Notes: generated by a model not told the origin, from the letters alone. 64,000 bases of DNA from Listeria weihenstephanensis (GCF_003534205.1 NZ_CP011102.1:186001-250000); one strand, 5' to 3'. Counted from the stretch's first letter, positions 53,600-63,501 are shown. Numbers and translations are program-made.

Positions 53600-54676
53600 A
53601 TGAGTAATTCCAATCAACTAAAAGATTCATTTCAAAAAACAACCTACAGATTGTCACAAAATGGCCCGCGCAACGTCGCTGTTTTACAAGAAGCGCTGCA
53701 ATCTGTTGACCCGAATCTGGAAAGCGATATCTATGGCAGCGGCAAAATCATCGAGGACTTTGAAAGCAAAATTGCTAAGTTCCTCGGCAAAGAAAAAGCG
53801 GTATTCTTCCCAAGTGGCACAATGGCACAACAAATCGCGCTACGAATCTGGGCCGATCGCAAAAACAACAATAAAATCGCGTATCATCCACTATCACATC
53901 TAGAAATCCATGAGCAAGACGGGCTAAAGGAATTGCAACAAATCGAGCTGCTGCTTTTGGGGACTGCCGAAAGAGTACCAACAATCGAGGACATTCGCAA
54001 TCTGGACGAGTCGGTTTCATGTGTTTTACTAGAATTACCGCAACGCGAAATCGGCGGACAATTGCCAACTTTTGCGGAGCTGGAGGAAATTTCACAGTAT
54101 TGTCGTGAAAATGGGATTCAATTGCATCTAGATGGTGCGCGTTTGTGGGAAATAACCCCTTACTATAAGAAATCGGAAAAAGAAATCAGCGCACTTTTTG
54201 ATAGTGTATATGTTTCTTTCTATAAAGGAATTGGCGGGATCGCTGGCGCTATTTTGGCAGGCGATGCTAATTTTACGGACGAGGCGAAGCTCTGGAAACG
54301 TCGTTATGGCGGGGATTTGATCAGCTTGTATCCATATATCATATCGGCGAATTACTATTTTGATAAGCGAATCGGCAAAATGGAGCAGTATTATGAGGCG
54401 GCGAAGGACTTAGCGCGTCGATTTAATGCGTGTGAAGGTGTGAAAACTGTGCCGGAAGTACCTGTTTCCAATATGTTTCATGTGCACTTTGAGAAGCCAG
54501 CCGAAGCTGTGGAACCGATTTTGACAAAAATTCATGCGGAAACGGGTGTTGGCTGTTCTGGATATTTACAGTCCAAACCTAGCGACACGTGTGGATTTGA
54601 GCTGTCAGTTGGAGATGCGGTGGCAGAAATTCCTGCCGAACAACTAGATCGAGTCTTTGAATTGTTGCAAATTTAG
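53600..54676 (+). CDS. Low-specificity threonine aldolase / beta-eliminating lyase
   Basis: The protein has 358 residues, a fold-type I PLP enzyme. It has KAVFFPSGTMAQQIALRIW, the Asp of LHLDGARLWE and the PLP Lys in VSFYKGIGGIAGA (~207). It would cleave threonine and related hydroxy-amino acids to glycine plus aldehyde. AGAAGGAACGG overlaps the end of the DUF998 gene, so both are co-translated. Confidence 0.85.
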   Translation: MSNSNQLKDSFQKTTYRLSQNGPRNVAVLQEALQSVDPNLESDIYGSGKIIEDFESKIAKFLGKEKAVFFPSGTMAQQIALRIWADRKNNNKIAYHPLSHLEIHEQDGLKELQQIELLLLGTAERVPTIEDIRNLDESVSCVLLELPQREIGGQLPTFAELEEISQYCRENGIQLHLDGARLWEITPYYKKSEKEISALFDSVYVSFYKGIGGIAGAILAGDANFTDEAKLWKRRYGGDLISLYPYIISANYYFDKRIGKMEQYYEAAKDLARRFNACEGVKTVPEVPVSNMFHVHFEKPAEAVEPILTKIHAETGVGCSGYLQSKPSDTCGFELSVGDAVAEIPAEQLDRVFELLQI

Positions 54677-54702
54677 TTAAATGCCATCACGAATAGATAA
54701 AA

Positions 54703-54732
54703 TAAGCCACTCGATAGTTGGGTGGTTTTTTG
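54703..54732 (+). terminator. Terminator after threonine aldolase
   Basis: AGCCAC and GGTGGTTTTTT form a short stem with a T-run, ~30 bases past the stop. Confidence 0.7.
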
Positions 54733-54790
54733 GCGTGCGCGCTCCGCGAAATGATATAATGAATATAAAGCTGAAAAAGGAGTGCCCGCT

Positions 54791-55606
54791 ATGCAATATG
54801 TCAGATGTTTTGAGCTATCTAACCGCTCTGTTAACAATCCGAATATTTATCCATACAATGTTTTGCAAGGGAAATCTGGCGAAGTATTTATTTTTGATAC
54901 GATCACCATTTTATACGGAAATAATGGGTCTGGAAAATCTACTTTGCTCAATATTTTGGCGACAAAATTGGATGTAAAAGGCGCTGAGCAAAATAAAACG
55001 TGGGGCATCAAAGACTATTTTTCTAAATATGTGTCTGAAAGTAAAGTGAGTTATGGGACGGCTGAAAGTGGCACTTATGATCTTGCTATCCCAGAGAATA
55101 GTCGGTATATTAAGAGTGAAGATATTTTATATGAAGTGAAGAAAATCCAGCAAGAGGCGATTTTGCGTGAGGGTTACATATATGAGCGTGGTCGACTGGG
55201 ACAAACAAAAGAGGAGATCGCCGAGCATCAAGGTTCCTACGCGATGAAGAAAGAAATTAAGCGCCTTCAGTTTGCGCAGGAGAAGTATTCTAACGGCGAA
55301 ACGGCGATGCAGATTTTTGAGGATTATATTTTGCCGGACGGGTTTTATTTATTGGATGAACCAGAAAGTTCGTTATCGCCAGAAAACCAATGGAAGTTAG
55401 CTGAAATTATCAATCAGGCAGCGCGATTTTTAGATTGTCAGTTTGTGATCGCAACGCATTCCCCATTTTTATTGGGTGCATTGGCTGGAACGGTTTATAA
55501 TCTAGATCGGGAGGGGCTACAAACATGCGATTGGACGGAACTTGAGAATGTACGATTGTTAGAGCGCTTTTTTCATGAACGGCAAGATGAGTTTCGTAAG
55601 CGCTAA
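54791..55606 (+). CDS. AAA/ABC-type ATPase (SMC-like, single domain)
   Basis: The protein has 271 residues. Walker A is ILYGNNGSGKSTLLNILA (~41-58). A central charged helical region and Walker B FYLLDEPESSLSPENQW (~185) are followed by ATHSPFLLG, the H-loop. No transmembrane or nuclease part is present. It resembles stand-alone RecF/SMC-like ATPases of unknown role. The ATG at 54791 is preceded by AAAAAGGAG. The next gene, 15 bases on, may be a partner. Confidence 0.75.
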   Translation: MQYVRCFELSNRSVNNPNIYPYNVLQGKSGEVFIFDTITILYGNNGSGKSTLLNILATKLDVKGAEQNKTWGIKDYFSKYVSESKVSYGTAESGTYDLAIPENSRYIKSEDILYEVKKIQQEAILREGYIYERGRLGQTKEEIAEHQGSYAMKKEIKRLQFAQEKYSNGETAMQIFEDYILPDGFYLLDEPESSLSPENQWKLAEIINQAARFLDCQFVIATHSPFLLGALAGTVYNLDREGLQTCDWTELENVRLLERFFHERQDEFRKR

Positions 55607-55621
55607 AAAAAGGAGGACAAT

Positions 55622-55906
55622 ATGATAAAAATAACGGTGGGCCAAGGTTGGCAGGTGTACTCTGATAATCGGGTGCGCATATATCAAGAGCAAGATAGCA
55701 ATCTCGCAATTTTTCTGGATGTTAAGGAATACGGCGATCCAGCACCACTTTTAATTGATTTGACGGATCAATCGGCAAGCATCACATCTATTCCGCACTT
55801 TGTTGAAAAAGTTGAAATTAGGCTGGCAAAAGAAATCGTGATCACGTGGAATATCGAGCCTTTTAAGTTATCCGCGACAGAAGGCGTTTATGAAGAAATG
55901 GAATGA
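55622..55906 (+). CDS. Hypothetical protein, 94 residues
   Basis: A small soluble, probably all-beta protein (VYSDNRVRIYQEQDSNLAIF, LLIDLTDQSASITSIPHFV). Family not recognised. AAAAAGGAGG precedes the start. It follows the ATPase gene by 15 bases. Confidence 0.6.
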   Translation: MIKITVGQGWQVYSDNRVRIYQEQDSNLAIFLDVKEYGDPAPLLIDLTDQSASITSIPHFVEKVEIRLAKEIVITWNIEPFKLSATEGVYEEME

Positions 55907-55958
55907 AATACAAGATGAAGTAAAGTTAAACGTATAATCAAGAAAAGGAGAAAATCCA

Positions 55959-56462
55959 ATGCAACCAACCAAAACTAAAGATCCTATCATCAAAGTAAGC
56001 AGTTGGCTACTCATCGTTTACTCCATTATCGAGATCATCATTTACCTCATATTCTTCATTTTGAGCAAAATTGCAGGTAAATATTTAAGCGGATTCATTG
56101 ACCAGCTCGCGACCAACTACATCGATTTCGCCTTCCATGAGCAAGTGTCCAAATTCGCGAGCTCGTGGACAATTAACCTGATTCTCGACTCATTCGTGTT
56201 CACAACGGAAATATTCCTACTGTTCAGCATTATCCGGATTATCACGGCTATTCTGATTCTAAAACAAAAAAAGTTCTCCATTGTGCTAATAATTACGATG
56301 ATCATTTGGGGAATCTGGATTTCCGTCACAGCCGTTATTTTTGTGCCGTTACTTACGATTATCGCATTAATCGGCAATATCGGACTTTTTATCCTAATAA
56401 TGTGTAGAAAAGAATATCGATTACTCGTGTTTAGTAGTTGGAAACGAGGATTTAAGAAATGA
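55959..56462 (+). CDS. Hypothetical four-helix membrane protein
   Basis: The protein has 167 residues with four hydrophobic segments (~17-37, ~70-92, ~100-118, ~125-147) and a basic C-terminus (SSWKRGFKK). Family unknown. AAAAGGAG precedes the ATG. The stop overlaps the next ATG by four bases, which suggests a functional pair with the lipoprotein behind it. Confidence 0.6.
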   Translation: MQPTKTKDPIIKVSSWLLIVYSIIEIIIYLIFFILSKIAGKYLSGFIDQLATNYIDFAFHEQVSKFASSWTINLILDSFVFTTEIFLLFSIIRIITAILILKQKKFSIVLIITMIIWGIWISVTAVIFVPLLTIIALIGNIGLFILIMCRKEYRLLVFSSWKRGFKK

Positions 56463-56956
56463 AAAAAATAGCAATAATCATTCTGAGTGTATTTCTACTT
56501 ACGGGATGTGGCTCGATGTCGAGTGTCGAAAATCAAATCGAACAAACAACGCCAAAAATTACATTAAAATCATCACCGAGCACAAAAATCAAGCCTTCAA
56601 GAACAGATTTTAGCTGGAATGGGGCGCAAACAAAGGCCTATTTTCCCGCCCCACAGGGTTTTTTGAATGGCAAAAAGCTAGTTCAGACGAATAACACTGA
56701 TAAAGTACAGATCACGATTCAGCCGAAAGTGAGAACTGGCATAATAAACACCACACATTTGATGGCAATCACACTAGAAATGGTACCTAAATCTGGCGAA
56801 GATTTTCTACCAATCGACGTAAAAGAATTAGAATCTGGAACGTGGCAGTATAATGTCCCAGCAGATGTAGGTAAATACATGTATATTCTTAAAGAAAGCT
56901 ACGATGATGACGGATATTATGTGACTTACTATTTTGGCCTTGAAATAACCGAATAA
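56459..56956 (+). CDS. Hypothetical lipoprotein
   Basis: The protein has 165 residues. The lipobox FLLTGCGS puts Cys at ~17. The rest is a beta-rich extracellular domain (KVQITIQPKVRTGIINTTH and a Tyr-rich end YDDDGYYVTYYFGLEI). Family not recognised. It is translationally coupled to the membrane protein upstream. Confidence 0.65.
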   Translation: MKKIAIIILSVFLLTGCGSMSSVENQIEQTTPKITLKSSPSTKIKPSRTDFSWNGAQTKAYFPAPQGFLNGKKLVQTNNTDKVQITIQPKVRTGIINTTHLMAITLEMVPKSGEDFLPIDVKELESGTWQYNVPADVGKYMYILKESYDDDGYYVTYYFGLEITE

Positions 56957-56978
56957 GGATAGAAAGGAGGAGGTACTG

Positions 56979-58901
56979 ATGAGCGAACCAAAGATTTCTG
57001 TGCCGAGATGGCGCGATTTACTCCAGCTATTGTACGTAAAAATGGATTTTGTCAGCGGAAAAGAGCTTGGTGAAGAACTGCATGTTGATCCGCGCACGAT
57101 TCGAAATGATATAAAAGCGCTTCACGATATTTTAGCATCGTCTAAAAATGAGATAACTTCTGTCCGCGGCGTTGGCTATAAGTTGGTTGTAGAGGACGAA
57201 ACGGCACTGCGAAACTTACTTCTCGTCGACACTAGCGAACGTTCTAATCTCCACATCACTCCGATGCTCGCCGAAGATCGTACGGACTACATCATTCGCT
57301 ACCTCCTTCTGAAAAATGAATACGTGAAATTGGATGATATCGCGGATGAGCTTTATGTCAGTAAGTCAACTATCAATGCTGGTATTCCTGAAGTAAAACG
57401 AAAACTAGCGGAATTTGATTTAAAGCTGAGCAAAAAGGCTGGATATGGGGTTAAAATACTCGGAACAGAGCTTCATGTTCGTTTTTGCTTTTCGCATTAT
57501 TTGTTGACGAAATCTCGGAGTTTACTTATAAGTGAAGCAGAACAGGGCTTTTTCAAAGAGGTCGACTTGGAGGGAATTCAGCGTATTGTCGCGAAAACGG
57601 TGTCTAAATATGAGATTCATATGACGGATATCGCGCTTAAAAACCTGATTATTCATATTGCCATCGCGATTTGTAGGATTCGTGATGATTGTTATGTTGC
57701 GGCGGATGAGCTACTAAATATTGAATTTAACATGCAGGAGTTACGTGCATCTCAGACGATGATTCGGGAAATTGAGGCGCAGGAAGAGGTCGTGTTTCCG
57801 GAAACCGAGCTATCTTATTTGTTGTTACACATCAGCGCGAAGCATATCGCGACGGATTACGACGATTACCGGGAATTTATGCTAGTGAATAAAATGCTTG
57901 AGCAGATTCAAAAGCGTTATGGTTATGCGCTACTTGGTGATCAGGCGCTCGTTTCTAATTTGATATTACATTTAAAACCTGCGATTAACCGCATAAAATT
58001 TCAAATGAATATCCAAAATCCGTATTTGCCAAATTTGAAGCAGAATCATCCGCTGGCGTTTGAGTTAGGTTTGACGGCGAAAGATGTGCTGGAGGAAGAA
58101 CTGGGAACGAAGGTGAATGAGGCGGAGGCTGGGTATTTAGCGATTCATTTGCTGTATGCGATGGATAAAGCGCAAGAAAGCGTCAAAAAACGGGTTTTGA
58201 TTGTGTGTGCATCGGGATTGGGTACATCGCAACTTTTGCAGTCGAAGGTGAGGAAGGCATTTGCTGAGGAATTGGAGATTATCGGCGTGTACTCGTTTCA
58301 TGAATACGAGAGTCGGCCGATAGCTTGTGATTTCGTCATCGCGACGGTGCCATTGCGCCATCAAAGGCATCCGTACGTGCAGGTTTCGCCGTTTCTGATG
58401 AAAGCTGATATGCGGGCGATTGAAGCGATGTTGGGAAATAGTCCTCTGTTTCAGGTGGAAAGCGTATTTTCAGAATCGCTGTTCGTTATCTCGGAAAAAG
58501 GTTGGGATAAGGAGCGGGTTTTGCGGACGTTAGCGGGGCTTTTAGAGAAACAAGGTTGCGTTGGGGAAGATTATTTGCCGTCGATTTTTGAGCGGGAATT
58601 GGTTGTTCCGACGTTTTTGGGAAACGGATTGGCGACGCCACATCCGATTCAAGCTGATGTAGCACGGACGGCGATTGCGGTCTGCATTTGTGAGACTTCG
58701 GTGTTGTGGAACGAGGAAGATTACGCGCAAGTCGTATTCATGCTGGCCGTGAAAAACAAAGAACAGTCGCAACTTACGGATACGTATGAGTTAATTAGCG
58801 ACATCGTTGAAAATCCGAAAGTGATGCGCCAATTGAAGGCAATTCGGGATTTTGACGGATTTATGGAGATTTTGAAGAGTCTGGGACAAAACGCGAGATA
58901 A
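56979..58901 (+). CDS. LicR/BglG-type PTS-controlled transcriptional activator
   Basis: The protein has 640 residues. In order it has an HTH (RWRDLLQLLYVKMDFVSGKE and DPRTIRNDIKAL) and a second HTH (~105-140). PRD1 has IHIAIAICRIRDD and PRD2 has NLILHLKPAINRI and AIHLLYAMD. An EIIB-like domain with VCASGLGTSQLLQ (~410) and a fructose-type EIIA-like domain with LATPHPIQAD (~550) end it. PTS-dependent phosphorylation of these domains sets its activity. It lies directly before a cellobiose-class PTS operon, which it probably activates. Confidence 0.88.
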   Translation: MSEPKISVPRWRDLLQLLYVKMDFVSGKELGEELHVDPRTIRNDIKALHDILASSKNEITSVRGVGYKLVVEDETALRNLLLVDTSERSNLHITPMLAEDRTDYIIRYLLLKNEYVKLDDIADELYVSKSTINAGIPEVKRKLAEFDLKLSKKAGYGVKILGTELHVRFCFSHYLLTKSRSLLISEAEQGFFKEVDLEGIQRIVAKTVSKYEIHMTDIALKNLIIHIAIAICRIRDDCYVAADELLNIEFNMQELRASQTMIREIEAQEEVVFPETELSYLLLHISAKHIATDYDDYREFMLVNKMLEQIQKRYGYALLGDQALVSNLILHLKPAINRIKFQMNIQNPYLPNLKQNHPLAFELGLTAKDVLEEELGTKVNEAEAGYLAIHLLYAMDKAQESVKKRVLIVCASGLGTSQLLQSKVRKAFAEELEIIGVYSFHEYESRPIACDFVIATVPLRHQRHPYVQVSPFLMKADMRAIEAMLGNSPLFQVESVFSESLFVISEKGWDKERVLRTLAGLLEKQGCVGEDYLPSIFERELVVPTFLGNGLATPHPIQADVARTAIAVCICETSVLWNEEDYAQVVFMLAVKNKEQSQLTDTYELISDIVENPKVMRQLKAIRDFDGFMEILKSLGQNAR

Positions 58902-58907
58902 AGCAAA

Positions 58908-59118
58908 AACGCCTTCTCTTTACTTCGGGTAGGACAAAAAATTTTGCTTTACACAAATCGAGCGAAAGCGTTTGTATTCAGAGAGTTTGGTGGAAGCCGG
59001 AAGCGGAGCATACTGGTGTATGTGAGAACCGGAAGTCCGCCAAACTCTCTGAATGCGAACGCTTGCCGCCGATTTATCCGGGTTATGTCCCAGCCCTTTT
59101 TTGTGGATTTCCTTTGTG
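58908..59118 (+). repeat. Palindromic repeat element, intact copy
   Basis: It begins with a terminator-like hairpin just after the regulator stop, then GCTTTACACAAATCGAGCG. Inverted arms ATTCAGAGAGTTTGG-TGGA (58976-58994) and TCCGCCAAACTCTCTGAAT (59036-59054) pair at 18 of 19 positions. The flanking GCGTTTGT / GCGAACGC extend the stem. The 41-base loop holds CATACTGGTGTATG, itself palindromic, and a repeated CCGGAAG. The element ends past GATTTATCCGGGTTATG. A diverged copy lies at 11410-11577. A 77-codon frame through it is not a gene. Confidence 0.75.
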
Positions 59119-59155
59119 AAGCGAATCTTGCGGAAAAAGACTGGCTTTATTTCAA

Positions 59156-59185
59156 CAAAAGAAAGCGCTACACTTAAGCTATAAT
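59156..59185 (+). promoter_or_regulatory. Promoter of the PTS operon with weak cre-like site
   Basis: TATAAT is at 59180, with no good -35, as expected for an activator-dependent promoter. GAAAGCGCTACAC just upstream is a partial cre match. Confidence 0.5.
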
Positions 59186-59203
59186 TAAGAGGAGGTTTGC
59201 AAC

Positions 59204-60499
59204 ATGAAAAAATTTGTTGAAAAATTAGGCTGGATTTCGCAAAAGCTAGGAAATCAAATTCACCTGAAATCGATGCGTGACGCGTTTGCCACGATTTTAC
59301 CGTTTATTATGCTCGCTGGTTTTATGGTGTTGATCAATAACGTCATTATTAAACCGGATGGCTTTATGTCGAATGTCATTAGTTCGGAGACGTTGACTAC
59401 GTGGCAGGAGTTGGGGAATAGTATTGTGAATGGGACGCTGGGAATTATTACGATTTTGATTGGGGCATCGGTTTCTTATTTTTTAGCGCAAAACCGGAGA
59501 TTTGAGAATCCTTTTGCGCCAGCTTTGCAAACGATTGCGCTGATTATTATTTTTATTCCTTTGGCGACGGAAGTGATTCCGCTTGGCGCGACGAAAACTG
59601 TGGAGGTCGCGGGCGTTATTCCGACGGCGTTAACTGGCTCAGCGGGGATGTTCGTGGGAATTGTGACGGCGCTTTTGTCGACAGAACTATTTATTTATTT
59701 TTCGAAGAGCGAGAAGTTGAAAATCAAGATTTCGGGCGAAAGTGTACCGCCTGCTGTTATTAAATCGTTTAACGTATTGATTCCAACAATGTTGACGGTG
59801 CTTGTGTTTGCCTTTGTATCCTTCTTGTTGACGCAATTATTTACGCTTAATATTTATGCACTGATTGGCGCGATTATTCAAAAACCGTTGACGTTTTTGG
59901 TGACGAGTGTTCCAGGGTTCCTAGCGCTAATGACGATTTCACAAATGCTTTATTCGATTGGTATCGCAGGAAGTGGGATTTTGGGGCCGATTATGGATCC
60001 AGTTTTGCTCGCGAATATGCAAGATAATATGACAGCTTATGCAAGTCATGCGGCGATTCCGCACATTATTAATACGACTTTCCGTGATATTTTTGGTGTT
60101 ATGGGTGGAGGCGGAAATACGATTGCGTTACTGATTGCAATTTTCATTTGGAGTAAGCGGAAAGATTATCGCGAAATCGCGGCGCTTTCTTCTGCACCAG
60201 GACTTTTCAACATCAATGAGCCGGTCGTTTTTGGATTGCCGATTGTGTATAATTTGAGCTTGATGATTCCGTTTATTATTTCGACGCCGCTTTGTTTATT
60301 GCTTGCTTATATTGCGACAAAAATAAACATGATTTCTGAGGTTGTCGTGATGGTTCCGTGGACGACACCTGTTGTTGCGTCAGGGTTCCTGGCGACAGGT
60401 GGAGATTGGCGAGCAGCAGTTTTCCAAATTTTCTTAGTGGGCGTTTGCGTCTTGCTATACCTACCATTCTTGAAAGTAAATGACCGAATCAAAGTATAA
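59204..60499 (+). CDS. PTS EIIC component, lactose/cellobiose family
   Basis: The protein has 431 residues, full length. The N-terminal LKSMRDAFATILPFIMLAGF, a central SVPGFLALMTISQMLYSIGI and the substrate loop APGLFNINEPVVFGLPIVYN are the family motifs. It transports and phosphorylates a beta-glucoside with the EIIB and EIIA proteins encoded downstream. GGAGG lies before the ATG. Confidence 0.92.
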   Translation: MKKFVEKLGWISQKLGNQIHLKSMRDAFATILPFIMLAGFMVLINNVIIKPDGFMSNVISSETLTTWQELGNSIVNGTLGIITILIGASVSYFLAQNRRFENPFAPALQTIALIIIFIPLATEVIPLGATKTVEVAGVIPTALTGSAGMFVGIVTALLSTELFIYFSKSEKLKIKISGESVPPAVIKSFNVLIPTMLTVLVFAFVSFLLTQLFTLNIYALIGAIIQKPLTFLVTSVPGFLALMTISQMLYSIGIAGSGILGPIMDPVLLANMQDNMTAYASHAAIPHIINTTFRDIFGVMGGGGNTIALLIAIFIWSKRKDYREIAALSSAPGLFNINEPVVFGLPIVYNLSLMIPFIISTPLCLLLAYIATKINMISEVVVMVPWTTPVVASGFLATGGDWRAAVFQIFLVGVCVLLYLPFLKVNDRIKV

Positions 60500-60511
60500 G
60501 GAGCGTTTGAA

Positions 60512-60820
60512 ATGAAAAAACTAATGTTGATGTGTAATGCTGGCATGTCTACAAGCGTACTCGTTCGAAAAATGCAAAATATAGCGAATGAGAAGGGAAT
60601 TGCGATTGATATTTGGGCGATTTCCGAGATCGATTTTGAGAAGAATTGGCGCATGGCGGATGCGATTTTGCTGGGGCCACAGGTGAGCTATATGGAGGGC
60701 AAGGTGAGCGAGGCGGTCGGCGGTGCGATTCCAGTGGGCGTGATTGCGATTGTGGATTACGGTCGGATGGATGGCGAAAAAGTTTTAGCGCAAGGCTTAG
60801 CGTTGTTGGAGGAGGATTAA
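60512..60820 (+). CDS. PTS EIIB component, lactose/cellobiose family
   Basis: The protein has 102 residues. The phosphorylated Cys is in LMLMCNAGMSTSVLVRKM (~8). ILLGPQVSYM follows. It passes phosphate from EIIA to the incoming sugar. It is 12 bases after EIIC and one base before the glucosidase gene. Confidence 0.93.
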   Translation: MKKLMLMCNAGMSTSVLVRKMQNIANEKGIAIDIWAISEIDFEKNWRMADAILLGPQVSYMEGKVSEAVGGAIPVGVIAIVDYGRMDGEKVLAQGLALLEED

Positions 60821-60821
60821 G

Positions 60822-63095
60822 ATGTCGCGATATTTAGACTATAAATTGGACACTGAGGAACGTGTGGCGGACCTTTTGGCACAGATGACGTTGGAGGAAA
60901 AATGCGGACAGTTGAATCAGCGACTCTACGGCTGGCAAACGTTTGAGCGTGTTGGCGAATCGTTTGAAGTGACGCCGAAATTCCAAGAGGAAGTCGCAAA
61001 ATTTGGCGGGATCGGCGCGTTGTACGGTCTTTTTCGGGCCGATCCTTGGTCAGGAATGAATCAGGAAAATGGGATTAGTCGGGCGAATTCGGCTCGGGTT
61101 GCGAATCAGTTGCAAAAATACGTGATTGAAAACTCGCGACTCGGTATTCCGATGCTGTTTTCGGAGGAGGTTCCACATGGACATCAGGCGCTAGATAGTG
61201 AATCGTATCCGGTGAACTTGGCTCGCGGTGCATCGTTCAATACGGCGTTGCAACAGGAAATTGCGGAGGCGATTGCCGCGGAAATCAGCGATAAAGGAGT
61301 ACATCTTGCGTTGGCCTCTGCGCTTGATATTTTGCGAGATCCGAGATGGGGCCGCGCAGAGGAGTGTTTTAGTGAGGATCCGTTTTTAGCAGCGGAATTC
61401 ACGAAGGCAATCACGACGGGTTTCCAAGCGAGTGGCCAGGTTGCGGTGATTTTGAAGCATTTTGCCGCGCAAGGTGAACCAGTTGGTGGACATAATTCAG
61501 GTCCGGTTTCTATCGGGATGCGCGAACTACGCGAAATTTTCTTACCGCCGATGGTTGCAGCGGCTGAGGCGGGCGCGCTTGGCGTGATGGCAGCGTACAA
61601 TGAAATCGACGGCATACCGTGCCACTCGAATGGGGCGTTGTTGACAGGAATTTTGCGAGAAGAGTTGGGATTTGATGGCATTGTGATGGCGGATGGTTGC
61701 GCACTCGATCGTTTGCTGGCGATGAATCCAGACGTGCGAAAAGTGGGTGCCATGGCGCTCGCGGCGGGCGTTGACTTGAGTTTATGGGACGAAGTATTCC
61801 CAAATTTGGCGTCGGCAGTTGTTTCAGGCGATCTGGATGAGGCCGTATTGGATGTCGCAACGAGTCGGATATTACGATTGAAATTCCAACTCGGCTTATT
61901 CGAAAATCCATACGCGCCGGAAAACGTGCCAGAACGCGCAGAATCGTGGCGTGCCTTGAATCTAAAAGCCGCACGCGAATCGATCTGTCTACTGGAAAAT
62001 CGCCGTGAAATTCTACCGCTTGAAAATGCGCAACGTATCGCGGTTATTGGGCCAAATGCGGATGCTTTATACAATCAACTCGGCGACTACACAGCCCCGC
62101 AAAATTTGGCGGATGGCGTTACTATTTTACAAGGAATCAAGCAAATCGCGCCTGAAAATACGCGAATCAGCTATGAAAAAGGCTGCGATATCCGTGAAAA
62201 AATAGCAGGTGGCATCGAACGTGCATCAGAACTCGCGAAATCAGCCGATACTGTCATCCTTGTTTTAGGCGGCTCGAGCGCGCGGAATTTTGATATGGAA
62301 TTTTTGAATAATGGGGCGGTGAGCTCTAAGGGGCCGAACATGGATGCTGGGGAGAACGTGGACTTGGCGGATTTAGCACTGCCAGCCGTTCAGTTGGAAC
62401 TTTTCCGAGCGTTGAAAAAACAAGGGAAGCCAGTCGTGGTTGTACTCGTGCAAGGGCGTCCGAATGCGATTCCAGAGATAAGCGAACAGGCCGATGCGCT
62501 ACTCACGGCGTGGTATCCCGGTGCACAAGGCGGAATCGCGGTCGCAGAAACGTTGTTCGGAATCGTGAATCCATCAGGAAAACTGCCAGTCAGCATCCCG
62601 CGCTCATCCGGTCAACTTCCGGTTTACTACAACCAAAAGGCGGGCGAATACAAAGAAGATTACTTTGACGAACGAGGCGCAGCGCTATATCCATTCGGGC
62701 ATGGCTTGAGCTACAGCGACTTCGCGTATCAAGAAATCCACGCGATCCATCAAAGCAGGTCCGTTGCCGAGTTAGAAGCGGGGGGTAAGTTCCAATTCAA
62801 AGTAACCATTCAAAACCGCGCCAATCGTACAGGTTCCGAAGTCGTGCAACTCTACATCCACGACCAAGAAGCGAGCATTACGCGACGCAAAAAAGAACTA
62901 AAAGCTTTCCGAAAAGTCGAAATTGGAGCTAGTGAAACGGTAGAAGTGACGCTCGAAATCGGGCTTGCCGAACTACAAATCTGGTCGAATCAAAATCGAT
63001 GGGAATTAGAAACAGGTACCGTGCGAATTTTTGTAGGTGGAAGTTCCGTAACGGCGCTTGAGACAGTGATCGAGATAACAAACGGGGTGAGGTAA
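60822..63095 (+). CDS. GH3-family beta-glucosidase
   Basis: The protein has 757 residues. The catalytic (beta/alpha)8 domain (~1-370) has ILKHFAAQGEPVGGHNSGPV and GIVMADGCALDRL, where the Asp is the family nucleophile. The (alpha/beta)6 sandwich (~380-620, ESICLLENRREILPLEN, WYPGAQGG) and a C-terminal Fn3-like domain (~660-757) follow. There is no signal peptide, so it is cytosolic. PTS sugars enter phosphorylated, so it may act on the phosphorylated or a non-phosphorylated disaccharide. Usage shifts from G/T-rich to A/C-rich near 61850. Confidence 0.9.
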   Translation: MSRYLDYKLDTEERVADLLAQMTLEEKCGQLNQRLYGWQTFERVGESFEVTPKFQEEVAKFGGIGALYGLFRADPWSGMNQENGISRANSARVANQLQKYVIENSRLGIPMLFSEEVPHGHQALDSESYPVNLARGASFNTALQQEIAEAIAAEISDKGVHLALASALDILRDPRWGRAEECFSEDPFLAAEFTKAITTGFQASGQVAVILKHFAAQGEPVGGHNSGPVSIGMRELREIFLPPMVAAAEAGALGVMAAYNEIDGIPCHSNGALLTGILREELGFDGIVMADGCALDRLLAMNPDVRKVGAMALAAGVDLSLWDEVFPNLASAVVSGDLDEAVLDVATSRILRLKFQLGLFENPYAPENVPERAESWRALNLKAARESICLLENRREILPLENAQRIAVIGPNADALYNQLGDYTAPQNLADGVTILQGIKQIAPENTRISYEKGCDIREKIAGGIERASELAKSADTVILVLGGSSARNFDMEFLNNGAVSSKGPNMDAGENVDLADLALPAVQLELFRALKKQGKPVVVVLVQGRPNAIPEISEQADALLTAWYPGAQGGIAVAETLFGIVNPSGKLPVSIPRSSGQLPVYYNQKAGEYKEDYFDERGAALYPFGHGLSYSDFAYQEIHAIHQSRSVAELEAGGKFQFKVTIQNRANRTGSEVVQLYIHDQEASITRRKKELKAFRKVEIGASETVEVTLEIGLAELQIWSNQNRWELETGTVRIFVGGSSVTALETVIEITNGVR

Positions 63096-63401
63096 ATGGA
63101 AGGAATGGAATTGGCTTCTTTTCAAATTATCGGGGCTGTCGGCGGTGCGCGAAGCAAGATAACAGAGGCTTTACAACTCGCGAGACAGCGAAAATTCACA
63201 GAAGCATACCGAAAAATCGATGAAGCGAACCATTATTTAAGCGAAGGTCATAAAAATCACGTAAGCCTTATCCAAAAAGAAGCAGAAGGTCAGAAAATCC
63301 CGATGTCGATGTTGTTCATACATGCCGAAGATCAGTTCATGACGACGTATTTACTTCGAGATATTGCTTATGAGATGGTGGCTTTGTGGAAAGAAATTTA
63401 A
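63096..63401 (+). CDS. PTS EIIA component, lactose/cellobiose family
   Basis: The protein has 101 residues, a three-helix bundle. FQIIGAVGGARSKITEAL at the start and the conserved His in LFIHAEDQFMTT, probably the phosphorylation site, define it. It receives phosphate from HPr. It directly abuts the glucosidase stop, with GGGGTGAGG as ribosome site inside that gene. Confidence 0.9.
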   Translation: MEGMELASFQIIGAVGGARSKITEALQLARQRKFTEAYRKIDEANHYLSEGHKNHVSLIQKEAEGQKIPMSMLFIHAEDQFMTTYLLRDIAYEMVALWKEI

Positions 63402-63410
63402 TGTTTTTGA

Positions 63411-63439
63411 GCGTATACCTTGATTGGTATGCGTTTTTT
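63411..63439 (+). terminator. Terminator of the PTS operon
   Basis: GCGTATACC pairs with GGTATGCG, followed by TTTTTT. Confidence 0.9.
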
Positions 63440-63472
63440 GATGTGTAACAGTAACTTGTTGAATCTATTACC

Positions 63473-63501
63473 TTGACTGTCATAGTAATATGGTGTATAT
63501 T
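63473..63501 (+). promoter_or_regulatory. Promoter of the padR gene with possible operator
   Basis: TTGACT and TATATT are 17 bases apart. AGTAATAT and ATATTATACT, around and after the -10, form an interrupted inverted repeat that could be the PadR autorepression site. Confidence 0.65.

Noticed and set aside
58944..59177. 77-codon open frame on the plus strand
   Set aside because: It runs straight through the palindromic repeat element, has no ribosome site and no protein-like motif.
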